Source: Agrostemma githago (taxonomy: Eukaryota; Streptophyta; Magnoliopsida; Caryophyllales; Caryophyllaceae). From it: 64,000 nt of DNA. Below the pieces are notes generated by a model, which did no database searches, was not told the origin of the DNA, and saw nothing but the letters and a program-made list of their open reading frames with translations. A program made the position numbers and the translations under genes. Every line of letters starts with the position of its first letter. Position 1 is the first letter of the stretch. Below, in pieces: positions 10,830-23,374 of the stretch. The stretch covers positions 14,093,873 to 14,157,872 of the forward strand of contig OY288257.1 in NCBI GenBank assembly GCA_958450325.1, given 5' to 3'.

Positions 10830-13800
10830 TTTGAGTTAGACTTGTTAGAATTCTCATGACCTTACTTTGATGTGATTTTTGAGGATGGATTGGCTCGGAT
10901 CTTATCGGGCTAATATTAATTGTGGACATAGTAAAGTTTCCTTACGAGGACCTAAAATATGAGAGTACCTTATTTGACATAGCTTATTTATCAAGGGGAG
11001 CTTAGCTGATTTTGCGTCATATAAAGGATTTGAGGTTGAATATCTCGATTTGAGCGAAGTTCCAATAGTGAGTGAGTTTGTTGATGTGTTTTCTGAGGAA
11101 ATACTAGGAATGCCTCCGGCTAGAGAGATTGAGTTCAAGATCGACCTAGTGTCAGGGACAAGCCCAATCGCTAAATCACCATACTGTATGTCACCCTTAG
11201 AAATGTTAGAACTTATGAAACAATTAGATGAACTGATGGAGAAGGGATATATTTAGGCCTAGTGTGTTGCCTTGGGCTGCCCTGTTTTATTTGTGAAAAA
11301 GAATAATGATGGAAGTATAAGAGTATGTATTGATTATCGGGAATTGAATCAAGTTACTATTAAGAATATATTTCCCTTACCCAAGAATCTAGGATTGAGT
11401 ACTTATTTGACCAGTTAAAGGAAGCCTCTGTTTTTCTGAAATTGTGATTTGGGAACCATCGATTGATGATAGTGTTTGAGGATATACCTAAGATTACATT
11501 TTTTTACTAGATATGGTCATTATGAGTTTACTACGATGTCTTTTGGGTTGACTAGTGCACTTGATGTATTTATGGATTTGATTAACCAAATTTTGAGGAC
11601 TTACCTTGATAAATTTGTTGTGATATTCATTGATGACATAGTGATTTATTCAAAGAATGAAGAAGAATATGAGGAACATTTATGAATTGTCTTAGGTGTC
11701 TTGAGAGGAAACTAGTATATGCTAAATTTTCGAGGTGTGATTTTTTGTCTGGTTCGAGTAATTTTGGGGAACATTATATCTAAGGATGGAGTATTAGTAG
11801 ATCCTGCTAAGATTTTTAAGGAGTGATCTAGAATGAAATTTGTGACTGAAATTCATAGCCTTTTGGGTTTAGTTGGTTACTATAATGGATTTGTGAAGGA
11901 TTTTTCCAAAGTAGATAGATCAATGGCCACACTAATGAGGAAAGCTGCAAATTTTATTGGGATGAGAGGTGTGAGGAATCGTTTCGAATTTTAAAGGAAA
12001 ATTTGACCACTGCTTTGGGTTATCCTTACCGGATGGAAATGAAGCTTATGAAGTTTATACAAATGCATTTTTAGAATGGTTTGGGTTGTGTTCTCAATAG
12101 AATAAGAGAATGATTGTTTATGCGTTTAGGTAGTTGAACCTTTATGGAAAAATTGTCCTACTTATGATTTAGAGTTAGCAACCGTAATCGTTATCTTGAA
12201 AATTTGGAGACATTATTTGTTTGGTGTACCCTTAAAGGTTTTTATGATCACAAAAGTTTAAGATATATATTTACCCTTTAGGAGCTAAACGTGAGATAGA
12301 GGAGGTGGTTGGATTTGATTAAGAACTACAAGATCGAGATTCATTATCATGTAAGAAATGCCAATGTGGTGGTTGATGTCTGGAGTAAATTTTTCCCATA
12401 CAAAACTGTTAGTGATGCATCGTGATAAGCTGAGGGAAGAGTTTCTGATATTTGGGATCAAAAATGGCAAAATTAGCTACCCCGTCTAGTATGTTTTCTG
12501 TTGAGAGAGAATGGATGAGGGTTATTAGAAAGTTACATGGGTGATAAATTTTTCTAGGATAAGTTGATTGGTGAATGGGTATGCTTTGTCAAGCGCGGTG
12601 AGAATGGATTTATTAAGTGTGAAATAGAATTTTCATACCTAACCACAAGGAATTAAAGGAAAAGATGTATTATTTTTATTTGGGAGGTGATAAAATGCAT
12701 GCGGATTTGGAATTAGGATTTTTGTGGTCTAGTGTTAAGAAACAAATTGTAGATTTGGTGGCTCGATACTTGATATATTTTAGAAGTTTAATAGTGAATA
12801 TAGGAGACCTAAAAGAAAGTTACAACCTTTAGAAGTTACTGAGTGGAAGTGGAGTTTAATCTTTATGGATTTATAGTTGGATTGTTAAGGTCACAGAAAG
12901 GTAAGGTAATAATATGATTTGGGTTAAAATTAATAGGTTACCTGAGAGTGTACATTTTATTCCATTGAAAGATACATGAGAGTAGAAGCAACTTGTGGAT
13001 GCTTGTATACATTATGTGGTAAGACTTCATGGACTTTCAAAGAATATTTCATTATATAAGGATACAAATTTGTTTAATTATTTTGGGAGAAATTTCAGAT
13101 AGTTTTCAGAAAGTTTAAGATGAGCGCATCATTTTATCCAGTTATTGATGGTCAAACTGATAGGACAAATCAAATATTTGAGGACATGTTACTGCCCTAC
13201 AATTTAAAGGAGACTAGGAGGAGAAGTTATATTTGATTGAGTTCTCATATAATAATAGTTACTAGGCTACAATTCAGATGACAACATTTGAGACTTTGTA
13301 CGGACGTAAGTGTAAGAATCTGAGGTATTGGAGTGACATTAGCGAGGTTGTGGTTTTAGGATCCAAAATTATAACTGAAATGGTTGAGCATGTTAAGATG
13401 GTACTTGATAGAATGAAAGAAACCAAGGATCGTCAGAAGAGCTATGCAGATAAGACTGGTAGACATGTGGAATTTGAGGTTTGTAGTGATAAAATTCTTT
13501 TGTGTGTCTCTACTAAGAGAATATTGAGGTTTGGTAAGGAGGGCAAGCCGAGGCCAAAGTTGGATTGAATGAAATTTTGGAGCGTGACTTGACTTATCAG
13601 CTGATTTAGAACGAGTACATAATGTATTCCATGTTTCCCAACTAAGAAATACATTAGTGACCCATCACATGCATGTGTTAGATGTTAGATCCATAGACCA
13701 TTGAACTTGATGGGACTATCACTTATGAATAGATGTTCATATTTTGGACAGTAAATTGTGTAAAACCCGTAAAGGTGAAACAAGAATGGTCAAAGTGTTT

Positions 13801-13840
13801 TGGAACAATAACAACGTGTAGGAGACTACTTGTCAAACGT
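10830..13840 (+). pseudogene. Chromovirus Pol remnant (PR end, RT, RNase H, integrase, chromodomain)
   Basis: Frames shift often, but the domain order is intact. Near 10870 a DVIF(E)-DGLA-like segment stands in place of the G-M-D-W-L block that precedes RT. At 11050-11256 there is the EF-DVF-SEE pre-RT block (FVDVFSEEILGMPPAREIEF). At 11476-11685 RT carries MSFGLTSA and the catalytic FIDDIVIYSK, so the Asp pair is intact. RNase H ends near 12400 (WLDLIKNYKIEIHYH). Integrase core remnants lie at about 13020-13180 and its C-terminus at 13278-13568 (TLYGRKC, DRQKSYAD). NVFHVSQLRNT then leads into a decayed chromodomain (VKVFWNNNNV) ending near 13835. Dozens of stops make it non-functional. The chromodomain and LTR start support the Tekay clade. 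Confidence 0.85.
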
Positions 13841-13929
13841 AATTTTTGTGCTTCGAGGACGAAGCTTTATTTTAAGGTGGATAGAAATATGCATGACTAA
13901 ATTGCTTTGTTGTCACTCAAAATTGATTT

Positions 13930-14115
13930 GTTCACATCTATTGATGGCTTGTTTGTGCTTAACGCACACACATATTATTGGTTGTTTGTGCTCAACGCAG
14001 ATATTTTGGATATTGGTGGTTTGTGAGTGCTCAACGCACATATTATTGTTTGTTTGTGTTTAACACATATGATTGTTTGGTTGTACTCAACGCACGTGTT
14101 GATTGATTGATTTGG
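13930..14115 (+). repeat. ~34-45-bp repeat in the 3' untranslated region
   Basis: Five copies of TGTGCTCAACGCACA followed by TATTATTGGTTGTT, spaced unevenly. They lie between the chromodomain remnant and the right LTR. Confidence 0.7.
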
Positions 14116-14570
14116 TACATTTCGCACTTGTGAAGAAAAAAAAAATTGAACTTATGAAATTTCAAAATTTTGAAATAATTTAAATATTTTTGTCCAATAT
14201 GCTCTTAACTTGGCAAGTGATACTTTTACCTTAGAGTATGAGACTTGTGATGGTTTCGAACTTTGGTATTATCTTATGGAAATATGTGATCTTATCTTGT
14301 GGATTTAGGTGGTGGTGAAGTTGTATACTTTGAAATTTGAGGAATTAGATGGTTATGGATTTTGAGGATTTAGAAATGTGACTTCTTTAAGGTTGTGTTT
14401 AATTTGATGGATTTTGGATGTATGGAGTAAATGATTTATTTTGGAGATATATGAAGAATTTTGGTGGATTCTGGATATATGTAGTGAGCGGGTCATTTTG
14501 GACATTTATGAGTAATGTGAGGTTTTTGGTTTTGAGGACGAGTTTAAACTTCGAGGACGAAGTTTTGTTT
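14116..14570 (+). other. 3' untranslated region, no gene
   Basis: G/T-rich plus-strand sequence with repeated TTGAGGACGA and TTCGAGGACGAAG words just before the purine tract, as is usual in the 3' leader of this type of retroelement. Confidence 0.5.
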
Positions 14571-14584
14571 TAAGGAGGGAAGTC
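14571..14584 (+). other. Polypurine tract
   Basis: TAAGGAGGGAAGTC stands directly before the TGTAACACC start of the right LTR, the expected place for priming plus-strand DNA. Confidence 0.8.
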
Positions 14585-16778
14585 TGTAACACCCCGTTAT
14601 TTTCTGGGTCATTTATAAGGTTTTACTTTTCTATTTTATTTATATAGGGTTTTAAGTTGGAAAAACATTTTCAATGTCGTTATAAAATTTAAAGTATTTT
14701 GGGCCTTATAAAGTAAACCATTTTTGAACTATTTTAAAAAGTGGAACGTTATTTTAAAAGCGACTTATTTTTGACTTGGTTTCCGTCTCAAACACAAAAA
14801 GGAAAAAAAAAAAAAAATTCTATTTAAAAACCCACGTACCCCAATTTCCCCACCCCACCATATCATTTAATTCATTCTTCCTCTGCCGCCTCCTATTTTC
14901 TTCTTCTTCTTCAATCTATCGATCGTAATCGACAAATCGATCCTGATCCTTGCCTACACCAACGTGTTTTACATCCGTCTTAATCTAAATTGTGAGTTTT
15001 TTAACCAATGGTCTTTTTATTTTTATAATTAGTGGATCAATTATATAGTATTTCTTATGTCCTAATATTTTTTAAGTTTGATAATTTTCTTTAGTTCTTT
15101 TGGATAAAACCGTTTTCTCAACATTAAATAACAATTAGATAAGTACGGAGTAATTAGTACTGGGTTGGGTTTCGACGGGAGTCAATTTCATCGTAGTGGT
15201 TAATTAGTATTTGGATTGTATCGGAGTTAGTTATATCGTAGCAAACATGATTTGTTTTGGTATGGAGGTGGAATCGATGTTAATAAACGGAAGGTTAATG
15301 AGGGATGATCGGTTTTATGTCTATATATATTGAACGTTGTGTGGATAGTGTGTGGTGTGCAACAACAACATGGAATTGGGAACATTATGTGGCACATAAG
15401 TAAATATAGACTTTGGTGAGTTAATTACGTGGGATATTAACAGGGAGCATTGGACATTTAATAATTTAGATGTTCTTTTTCGGTCCTGAGATAAGTCTAT
15501 TTGAGTCAGTTAAGACATCCATGTAGTATATATGTGAGTTACTTACGGGATGAGAATTCGGACGGATTAGTAAATTACTCCGTAGTAGTTAGTAAATCTA
15601 TAGAACAAGTTAATATCGTTTGGATATTAATTAATTGAAGGGTTGAGTTATTGAAACATTTATATTATTTGTAGCTTATGGATTCGAGGAGAGAGAATTT
15701 TTGGACTAATATTGAATTGGATTAACCGTCTTGAGAGGTAAGGACGTTTTACCCTTTTCACATTTAAGTAAAGAGCATGTTCGGTTTAAATTATATTTTA
15801 AAGCGGTTTTATAAATTATTTTATCAATGGTGAATTTTTATGATACTCGTAATATTTTGGAGATTGAACTTGTGACACGAGTCACGTATCAGTATTGTTT
15901 TGGTAAAATTTTTGGAGGTTATAACAGACTCTGGGAGCTCTGTTGGTCTAGTTGGTTTAAGGTGCGTTTACGACGTTCCTAGGACTTCGTCCCAAAACTG
16001 AACTCTTGGCCCGAGTTATATTTAAGTGGGGTATCCGGCCCCCACTTGCTAGGGAGTTAGACTTTCTCCTTTGGCAGCTTCATCCTACTGACTGTCCAAA
16101 TGCGAGAGGTGCGCACTATATAAGTCGAACTAAGCACAGGTGATACCTCAAGACCGTGCAAGGGTAGGACCTTGGCACACAGGTGGTGAAAAATATATTT
16201 TTGGTTGGTTCTCGATTTTGGACTACAACTTTTATAATATTGTGTTCTGGTATCAAAACAATGATTTTAACCCTGGTTTCAGTTTACTATAAAATTATTA
16301 TATTATTATTTCACGAGTTCATTATATTATACTTTTACTCAGCTTTGCTGACGTCCTTTTGTTTTGGGTCGTTCCCCCACTGGAACCTGTACCTATTCGT
16401 GATTTTGGGTACAGTTGATAGGTACACTAGATTTGCTGCAAGGGTGCATTCTGGTTCAGGTTTTTTTAGCGAGGAAGAATTTTAATTATTTAAACTTTAC
16501 CTTCGAGCTATTTATATTTATATGAGACTTATTGGTTTGAGATTGTTTTAAACAGTTTTGAATTTTGTGGGACTTAAGTCTTCCGCTGCAACGTTTTCAT
16601 ATAATTAATTATCGAAATTTTACTTCATTTCAATTATTTATATCAAACTCATTTTTCGGTTGATTTATATCATTTTGTTTGCCTTGCACTTGGCTTTGTG
16701 AGCTAAGTGCGGAGTAACAGCTTTGTATTTTTCGTTTTGGTTTGTTATTTTGGTCGCGAAAAATTTAGGGCTGTTACA
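14585..16778 (+). repeat. 3' LTR of the Tekay-like element (full length)
   Basis: 2194 bp, TG...CA bounded. It keeps the 300-bp block missing from the left LTR, including CTATATATAT at 15321-15330. Outside that block the two LTRs differ by scattered substitutions and a few short indels that I did not count fully. Confidence 0.93.
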
Positions 16779-16783
16779 CTTGT

Positions 16784-18513
16784 CTTTTCTGATGATGGAC
16801 ATGTTGTGAATCGAGCTTCTTTTGCCCCCTTGATTTCTTGTACATTGTCGTCTCCATGTTTCAGTAATTTGATTGGTTGTTACTGCTTCTTCAACATCCA
16901 GAACGATTTTTCCTTCTTTAACAAGCTGCATGATCTTTTCTTTAAAAGTTACGCATTTCTCAAGAGGTGATTATTCAACCTATGATAGCGACATTAATTC
17001 TGATTGTTTGTCATGTTAGCCTCTTCAGGTCGTTTTGAGTCCAGTAGCTGTATCACGTTCTTTTCGAGGAGGTCATCAAACATATTTGACAGGTCAGAAT
17101 CATCAAACGGATAATTTTTGCCTAACATCTCTTTTAAAGTAGATCCATTCTTCTTGTTGTCTGATCTAGGATTTTTCGATGTCTTCGTAGGTATGTTGCT
17201 GACGTTGATGACCATGGACTCTTTAGACGTCGAGCTGATGCCTTCACTAGTCTCGTTATGTTCTTGTCTCCGGGAACGTGTTGCCTTATTTTGCTTGTGG
17301 CTATTGATTGTGATTTCCATGTTATGAGCTCGCGTTGCTAACTCTTGGAAGCTTTTTGGTTTGATCCCATTCAAGATGTAGAAGATATCCTAGCTCATAC
17401 CGTTGATGCACATTTCGACCACTGAAGTTTCATTCAAACGCTTCTTGCATTCAAGACTGAGGGCACGCTAACGGTTGATGTAGTCAATGACGGGCTCATC
17501 GTCCCACTGAGAAGTTTTTGTCAGCTCGCTCATGCTAACGATACGTCTGGTGCTGTAGAACCTGTTCAGGAATTCGTCTTCCATACGAGTCCAGCTGTTG
17601 ATTGATTCGGCTTCCAAATCCGTGTACCAGTCAAAAGCGGTTCCCTTGAGAGAGCGCACCAACTGTTTGACTAGGCGATCACCATCGGTTCTAGCATTGT
17701 TGCATGTCTCCACAAATTGCGCAACGTGCTGCTTCGGGTTCCCCTTCCCATCGAACTGTTGCAACTTGGGAGGTTGATATCCGGAAGGCATACGCAGACC
17801 ATCTATTCTTTTGGTGTAAGGCTTGATATATCTTCCAGTGGAGGGGCCTTCACCGAGTTGGATCTTGATTGCGTCAGCTATCAGACTCTGCAACTGCTCC
17901 GAGGAGTAAGTACCGATCTTTCTTTGAAGGCTTCTCACCATTCTTTTTCTCGTCATCTTCATCCTCCTTTTCGATGTCGCTTTCGTGAACGGTGTCCTTG
18001 TCAGTGTCACTGTGCTCATTGGAGTTTTCCTTTTCGCGGAGCTCGCTCACTTCTTTTTGAAGATCCTCGATCTTCTTGTTCTTCTCTTCATTGTCTTTTT
18101 GCATTCTTTCAACAAGCTTGGTCAGATTCAAGAGTTGATCTTCAATGCTGGAACCACTAGCCATCATCACTGAAGCGCTGATAGGAGTGGAGACTTCCTT
18201 CTTTCTTGGCGACATCTTAGGCTTGCGGGGGGAGGCGGTGTTGCTCTTGGAGATTTCATCCTTGCGTGAAGGAGAAGAGGGCTGCAATCATGGCTTTGGC
18301 GGCAGTAGCAATTGAGGCAGCAAAGATCTTACGCGGCCTAGTAGTGACGTAGGCAGCGCGTAGGCTGGCAGCAGCGGCGTCAAGGGTAGCCGTTTTCGCC
18401 TTCGCCTTGCTGACCATGCCAGTGGATTGCGTGACAACGCCAGGGGACTGTTGGAGAACGTCAACGTAGGCCTTCCTGGGGGTGTTAAAGGTGTTGCTTT
18501 GTTTGGTAGACAT
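16784..18513 (-). pseudogene. Tat-type Gag, N-terminal and core part
   Basis: Reading starts at ATG 18513 (MSTKQSNTFNTPRKAY), with an Ala-rich stretch. A coiled-coil/acidic segment follows (18160-17940: LTKLVERMQKDNEEKNKK, then Glu/Asp-rich). Next is the Retrotrans_gag core (17870-17468: FDGKGNPKQHVAQFVETC, FDWYTDLEAESINSW, EFLNRFY), then the linker IKPKSFQELATRAHNMEI and a zinc-knuckle-like H-LLEKC region with VKEGKIVLDVEEA near 16900. Breaks are frameshifts near 18280 and 17930, and two TAG codons near 17472 and 17390 where family members have Trp (DYINR-W and GMS-W). It continues on the other side of the Tekay-like insertion at 8302. No pol follows. Confidence 0.75.
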
Positions 18514-18567
18514 CTTCTCGAGAAGTAGTCTTGGTTGCTATGGCGGTAGAGATGAGAGGAAGAGATT

Positions 18568-18586
18568 TTCACGTCGGGTTCACCAA
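18568..18586 (-). other. Candidate primer-binding site of the Tat-type element
   Basis: On the minus strand TTGGTGAACCCGACGTG follows the LTR end by four bases and precedes the Gag ATG by about 55 bp. It starts with TGG as expected for pairing with a tRNA CCA end. I do not assign the tRNA. Confidence 0.55.
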
Positions 18587-18590
18587 AATT

Positions 18591-19228
18591 TGTCGACAAA
18601 TTTTGTATCGCAGAAAACTGAAATACAAAACAAGGAAACAAATACATTTTATTAGTATTTATCAAAAGTTCGTGTACAATCTCTAGTGTATCCTCTGATT
18701 CTAATACGCCGTTTAGGGAACATGTGTACGCGGTACACGTGAGGGACGCGTGCGTAGTTGACTTGTACTGCCTCGCGCGCGTCGTAACTTAGATATTCTT
18801 GAGAGGGTCGCCTGGACTTGAATCTCCCTTGAATGTTTGAATTTGTCTTGGATCTTCTGAGCAGGCGGCACGATTTATTGTGCTTGTTGACTGCTTGCGA
18901 CGGATTTGATAGAGAGCTTGTAACGACTTGTGTCTTTTTCTCTCTAGATCCTTTGCTTCAGAAATTTTCGAATCACTTCAAATGAATGAGAAGGGCTCTA
19001 TTTATAGAGTTCTGATTTCTCCTTGGTGGACTTTGTAGCCACACGCTCATTGGTCCAATTTGACTTCTTTTCGGGTTTAATGATCCAAATAAGTCAATTT
19101 GTAATTCGGATCGACCCATATTTCATTACTCGGGGCAAAATAATTAAATTAAGCTAAATTTCGTAATAACTCAAAATAGTTAATTAATTTAATTTATTCG
19201 ACGCTTTAATAAATTTTTAGTGCCTACA
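18591..19228 (-). repeat. LTR of the Tat-type element (upstream copy)
   Basis: 638 bp. On the minus strand it runs from TGTAGGCACTAAAAATTTA to TGTCGACA, with TG...CA ends. A CTATTTATAG word at 18998-19007 reads as a TATA box (CTATAAATAG) on the minus strand. The partner LTR is not in the window. Confidence 0.65.
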
Positions 19229-19580
19229 AATATATGTTCTTTTAAAAAAATATTTTTCTTTATTAATTTACCATGATTTTTTTTATATTATATGTTTTTT
19301 TCTTTTTTAATTTTTTGATATATATTTTTTTTTATTACTCAATTTATATATTTAGGTAAAACCTTTGTTTTTAAACTTTTTAATAATATTTTTTCTGGTA
19401 ACACAAAATTATCATACAACAATAGCTTAAGATTATAAAAAAAAATATAAATTGTAATTATATTAATTAAAATTTCTTTTGTACACTTAAAATAAAGTGA
19501 AATTATGTTAACAATATCATAGGACTAGTTCAAAAAACGAAAATGTAAAAGGAAAAAAACCCCAAGTTTCTTCAATTAAT
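19229..19580. other. AT-rich spacer, nothing seen
   Basis: Long T and A runs and no coding frame. It separates the Tat-type LTR from the proposed Helitron start. Confidence 0.45.
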
Positions 19581-19600
19581 TCCCTTATATTATAAAGTAG
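19581..19600 (+). other. Candidate Helitron 5' terminus
   Basis: TCCCTTATATTATAAAGTAG resembles the TC...TATATTAT...AAAG ends of many plant Helitrons and lies about 500 bp before the first RPA-like ATG. The base before it is T rather than the A expected at an A/T insertion point, so the end may be mutated or off by a few bases. Confidence 0.35.
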
Positions 19601-20970
19601 TAACAAATGCTGCTCCTACATTAAGCCACGTCGGCTGCTGACTGGGTCAGGTGACATGGAGTCTATGTGGCAGCGTATGTGGCAGTGGAAAAACAGGTCA
19701 AAATCCAAGTTTGAGGAAAAAACTGCCACTGTATTCAGTTTTCGTGCGGTTGGGTGGAGAAACTGCCATGGCAGACAGTTGGAAACCACTCCACTACAAG
19801 CGGTTTTTATTTAGTTTTCATCCCACTCATATTTGCATCATATCCCATTACCATTCATCAAGATATGAATATCAATCAATTCAATATCATCAATTATCAA
19901 TCCATCAGTACATCAGTATTTCAGTAGTAAACATTAAACATTAAGTAATCAATACATCAATCAATACACCAAAACATTCAACATTCAGTACATTGAGTAT
20001 TGAGTATTCAATATCCTTCATATTCTCTTCAAATTAAAATCAAATTTCCGCATTCTTCATTCAATCGTTCCAAAATGTCACTCCAGTACGAACCTGTCAC
20101 AATATCTGAGATTACGGAATCAATGCGAATGATACAGATTAAAGCCAGAGTTATGACAAAGTGGCTGCGGAAGGCTAGAAAACCGGACAACGACGCGTCG
20201 CAAATCGGGGTGAAGCCTGTCATTTATAGTGTCGAACTTATTTTGGTGGACAGTAGTGTAAGTACAATTGTATCGTCACCATGATATATTTTACCTTTTT
20301 CCTTCAATGTAATTTTGTATCCAAAGTGTCAGTACAATTGTATCGTCACCGTGATACGTTTGTTTCTATTCACTTCGTAGGGTTCTACAATTCAAGCATC
20401 TATCAGACAAAGGTTAGTGTCAAACTTTAATAGCGGCTTCAAGGAAGGACGCATTTACAATATACACAAATTTTCGATCTCATCGAATATGTTGAATGAA
20501 CAAGCTACAGCACACCCGTGTCGGATTTGGTTTGAATTCAGTACAAAAGCAATGGAGATGCATCCCGACCCCAATATTCCGAGGTGTGTATACAACTTTG
20601 TGGAGTTCGAAGACATTGTTGCAGAAAATGTCTCCAACAACCAGTATATAGGTGATACTTTTATTGTGTGCCTAGGTACACAAATGGTTTTCTATTTTTT
20701 TTATTAACTACGGGTGACGCTTCACTAGAATAACTTTGTCCATTCACACAGATGTTATCGGAATTTTTGCAGCATATAATCCAGTGTTTACATCAACAAA
20801 AGGATATAGTTGGACAAGAATCTTGCTTGAAAATACAAGGTAAACCAAATTTTTGGGTAATCTATGATGTTTTAAAAACTTTGCAAAATTAATGTTCATA
20901 TCTAACATTACTTATTATGCAGGAACGAATAAATTTCATGTTCTATTTTTGGGGATTGCGTTTTTGACAT

Positions 20971-23359
20971 TGTGGACATGACATAGGTCCACCCCGACGC
21001 GGCCAAGCGCGGGTTTGGGGAGGCGAATGAATCTCCATATGAGATGGTCAAATTGAAATTTAAATCGAAGTAGGAGTTGCCACCGAATTTTGTGGTTATT
21101 CGGAACCGTTCGAGCCCACTCTATGTCATAGTGGGCCATATACAAAATACGGCCCATTTCCGATGTCAGAGTTTATTGGGCTCGTCCCTTTGCAGTTCGA
21201 TACCGATGCCGACTTGATCGGTTAATCGTATATTGAATGACTCTCGTTGCCAATGGATTCGGACATCCGGAAACCACAGTTCTGAGTAAGGGGTGAGGGT
21301 ACGTGTTGGGAAGTTCACAAAGAACACCCAACCCCGCCCGCACATTAGCGGCCTCTACTAGGATATCGAATGATGTTTTAATACGCGCGTTAGTAATACG
21401 ATGAATGTTATGCAAACATTGTTTTCCCTAAACATGCGAGAAATTGAATGGGTTGCTAAGTCGATTTAATGCATGAAAATTTAACGTCAAAGTTGAATTT
21501 AGCATGTGAGATTCGTTTTAGTAAAATAAAACAAACGATGAAAAAGAAAGATGAATTTGCTACAAGATAAACAAACGAGTTAGTATCGATTTGTAAAAAT
21601 AATATAGCAAAAATAATAGATACGCGAGATCGAGAAAATAAATATTAATCGAAATCTGAAAAATATTACTAAAACGCTGTTTTGTATAAAAAAACGAAGT
21701 TCGAAAAATAATAAAAAAACGAGAAAGGCGCGTCGTGGCAGTCGGCCGCGCGGCTCGCCCGGGATGCCGGCGAGTCGCGTGTCGGGCTGATTTCGAAAGC
21801 GGTTTTTTTGAAAATTCGATGCTTTTATTAAACCACGTACGAATATTGCATAATTCGTACTCGACTTAATATTTTCAATATTCGTTATATTCGATAATTG
21901 ACTACGAAATCAATATCAAATACTTCGAATAGTTTTAGAAAAGATATAAATTTTGGAAATCGTTTCGTAGAATAATTAAAATAAAATAAACAAAAAAGCT
22001 AAAAAAAGACTCGGGTTTCAGGCCCGTGCGCGAGTCGCCTGGGCATGGCGCGACTCGAGTGCGGGTCTGTCCGATTTTTATTTTTTGTTCGAAATTGCTA
22101 ATTTTGATAAATCGCGTACAAAATACGAATTAATTTATACTCGATTTATGTTTTCGATATTCGTCGTACCCGATATTCGATTATGAAATCGATATCGAGT
22201 ATTCGGAACGAATTAAAAAAAAAAAGGTTTGTAAGAAGAAGTTTGAACGAAAAAAGATGTAACGATTTTTAATATCGTCGAGATCTTAATATAATTCTTT
22301 TTGATACAATATTCGATTATAGAAAATCGATATCATATTTTTAAGAATGTTGTTGTATGAAATAGTTTTTGTAGTATCGATATTAGAAAATAAAATAAAC
22401 GACGACCGACCCATAAAAAATAAGACGGATGAGGAGGAAGAGAGAAGAAGAAGAGAAATCGGGTTTTGTTACACCCTCAACCTACATGCTTCTGTTTACT
22501 CGGATCGGGGCTCGTCGGGACGTGGCTTGGGCACAAGAGCGTCGAGTGGATGTCGGTGAGTTGGTGGTGGTTCGGTTCGGGCGTGACGAGTGAAGGGTGT
22601 CGGGTATCGGGCCGGTTTCCTTCGGGTTTGTAATATCGGTGTATCGATGCTAGATTTTATGTTTACGAGTGTGTGTATGGGAATAATTTGTGATGCTTTT
22701 ATGAATATTTGATCGATAATGAATGTAATTGTAGGTGCTAATTCATGTGTAAAAGTGTGTGTGCAAGGGGCTATTTATAGGGAGTTCCCGACCTTGGCTA
22801 GGAGAGTTTGAACTACCGCTAGAGATAGGAAATATAGGAAGCTGTAAGGCATGAGAATTCCGCTTTCTTGTCAAGAAAGAAAGGGAACACGGATGGAATA
22901 TGCTGCTCGGCCGAGTGTTTGCACTCGGTCGGGTGTCTGAATCGGTTTTCGGATAGGATTCCTACTTGAGATCGAATTCCATCCTTAAACGGATTTGTTT
23001 AATATTTTATGTAGCTGATTTTTCGTAGGATTGGAGTATGAATCAGCCGTGTGAGGTGTCACGGCTGACTCACGTGTCTCGGGAAAATCTTTGACCGGGT
23101 TTTGACTCGGTCGCTAAAAGACGGTTTTACCCCTGGTGTCGGAATCGACCCAAATTAGTCTTATTTGACTCGAAACGACCCACTGGGCCTGAATTTGAGG
23201 TTGGTTTTGTGAGATATGTACTCCGTAAAAAGCCCAAGTCAAATGCCAATGATTTTGAGCCCGTTTCTGAGTATTTAAAGCACGTTTGCGTCCGATCATC
23301 ATCGGGTGTTTGTCGGAAACTGCTATAGACACCTGGCAGTCAAAATGTGGGTGTCTACA
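20971..23359 (-). repeat. 3' LTR of the Gag-only element
   Basis: 2389 bp with TG...CA ends. It has an internal minus-strand TATA-like box CTATAAATAG (complement of 22771-22780). Differences from the other copy are a few dozen at most by eye, concentrated in the left half (for example GACGCGG versus GATGCGG, and CATATG versus CACATG). Confidence 0.93.
22771..22780 (-). promoter_or_regulatory. TATA-like box in LTR
   Basis: CTATAAATAG on the minus strand, identical to 29830-29839 in the other LTR. The copy in the upstream LTR (28032-30418) would drive the element. Confidence 0.55.
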
Positions 23360-23374
23360 GAGCCCCCACACTGA
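23360..23374 (-). other. Polypurine tract
   Basis: On the minus strand AGTGTGGGGGCTC abuts the LTR start, the normal plus-strand primer position. Confidence 0.75.

Larger units (their letters stand above)
8303..16778 (+). mobile_element. Tekay-like Ty3/gypsy chromovirus, two LTRs, 5-bp TSD
   Basis: The two LTRs begin TGTAACACCCCGTTATTTTC. The right one ends TTACA; the left one has a decayed TTATA end. The flanking bases are CTTGT on both sides (8298-8302 and 16779-16783), a perfect 5-bp target duplication. A primer site matching initiator tRNA-Met type (TGGTATCAGAGC) follows the left LTR, and a purine tract precedes the right one. The internal region is only 4.4 kb: degenerate protease-end, RT, RNase H, integrase and chromodomain segments can be seen, but no gag. 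It is a defective copy inserted in sense orientation inside a minus-strand Gag gene. Confidence 0.93.
6170..19228 (-). mobile_element. Decayed Tat-type Ty3/gypsy retroelement, pol-less
   Basis: Read on the minus strand this element has an LTR (19228 to 18591), a primer-site-like stretch, a Gag gene starting near 18513, and then three blocks of minisatellite in the position of a 3' untranslated region. Hypervariable tandem repeats before the 3' LTR are known for plant Tat-lineage elements. A Tekay-like element (8303-16778) sits inside Gag; removing it and one CTTGT copy rejoins the two Gag parts. No protease, RT, RNase H or integrase follows Gag, so pol has been lost. The downstream LTR was not found, so the left limit is approximate. 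Confidence 0.6.

Noticed and set aside
15049..15348. 300-bp insertion (MITE) in the right Tekay-like LTR
   Set aside because: No terminal inverted repeat; the ATAG pair and loss of a TATA-like word fit a deletion in the left LTR better.
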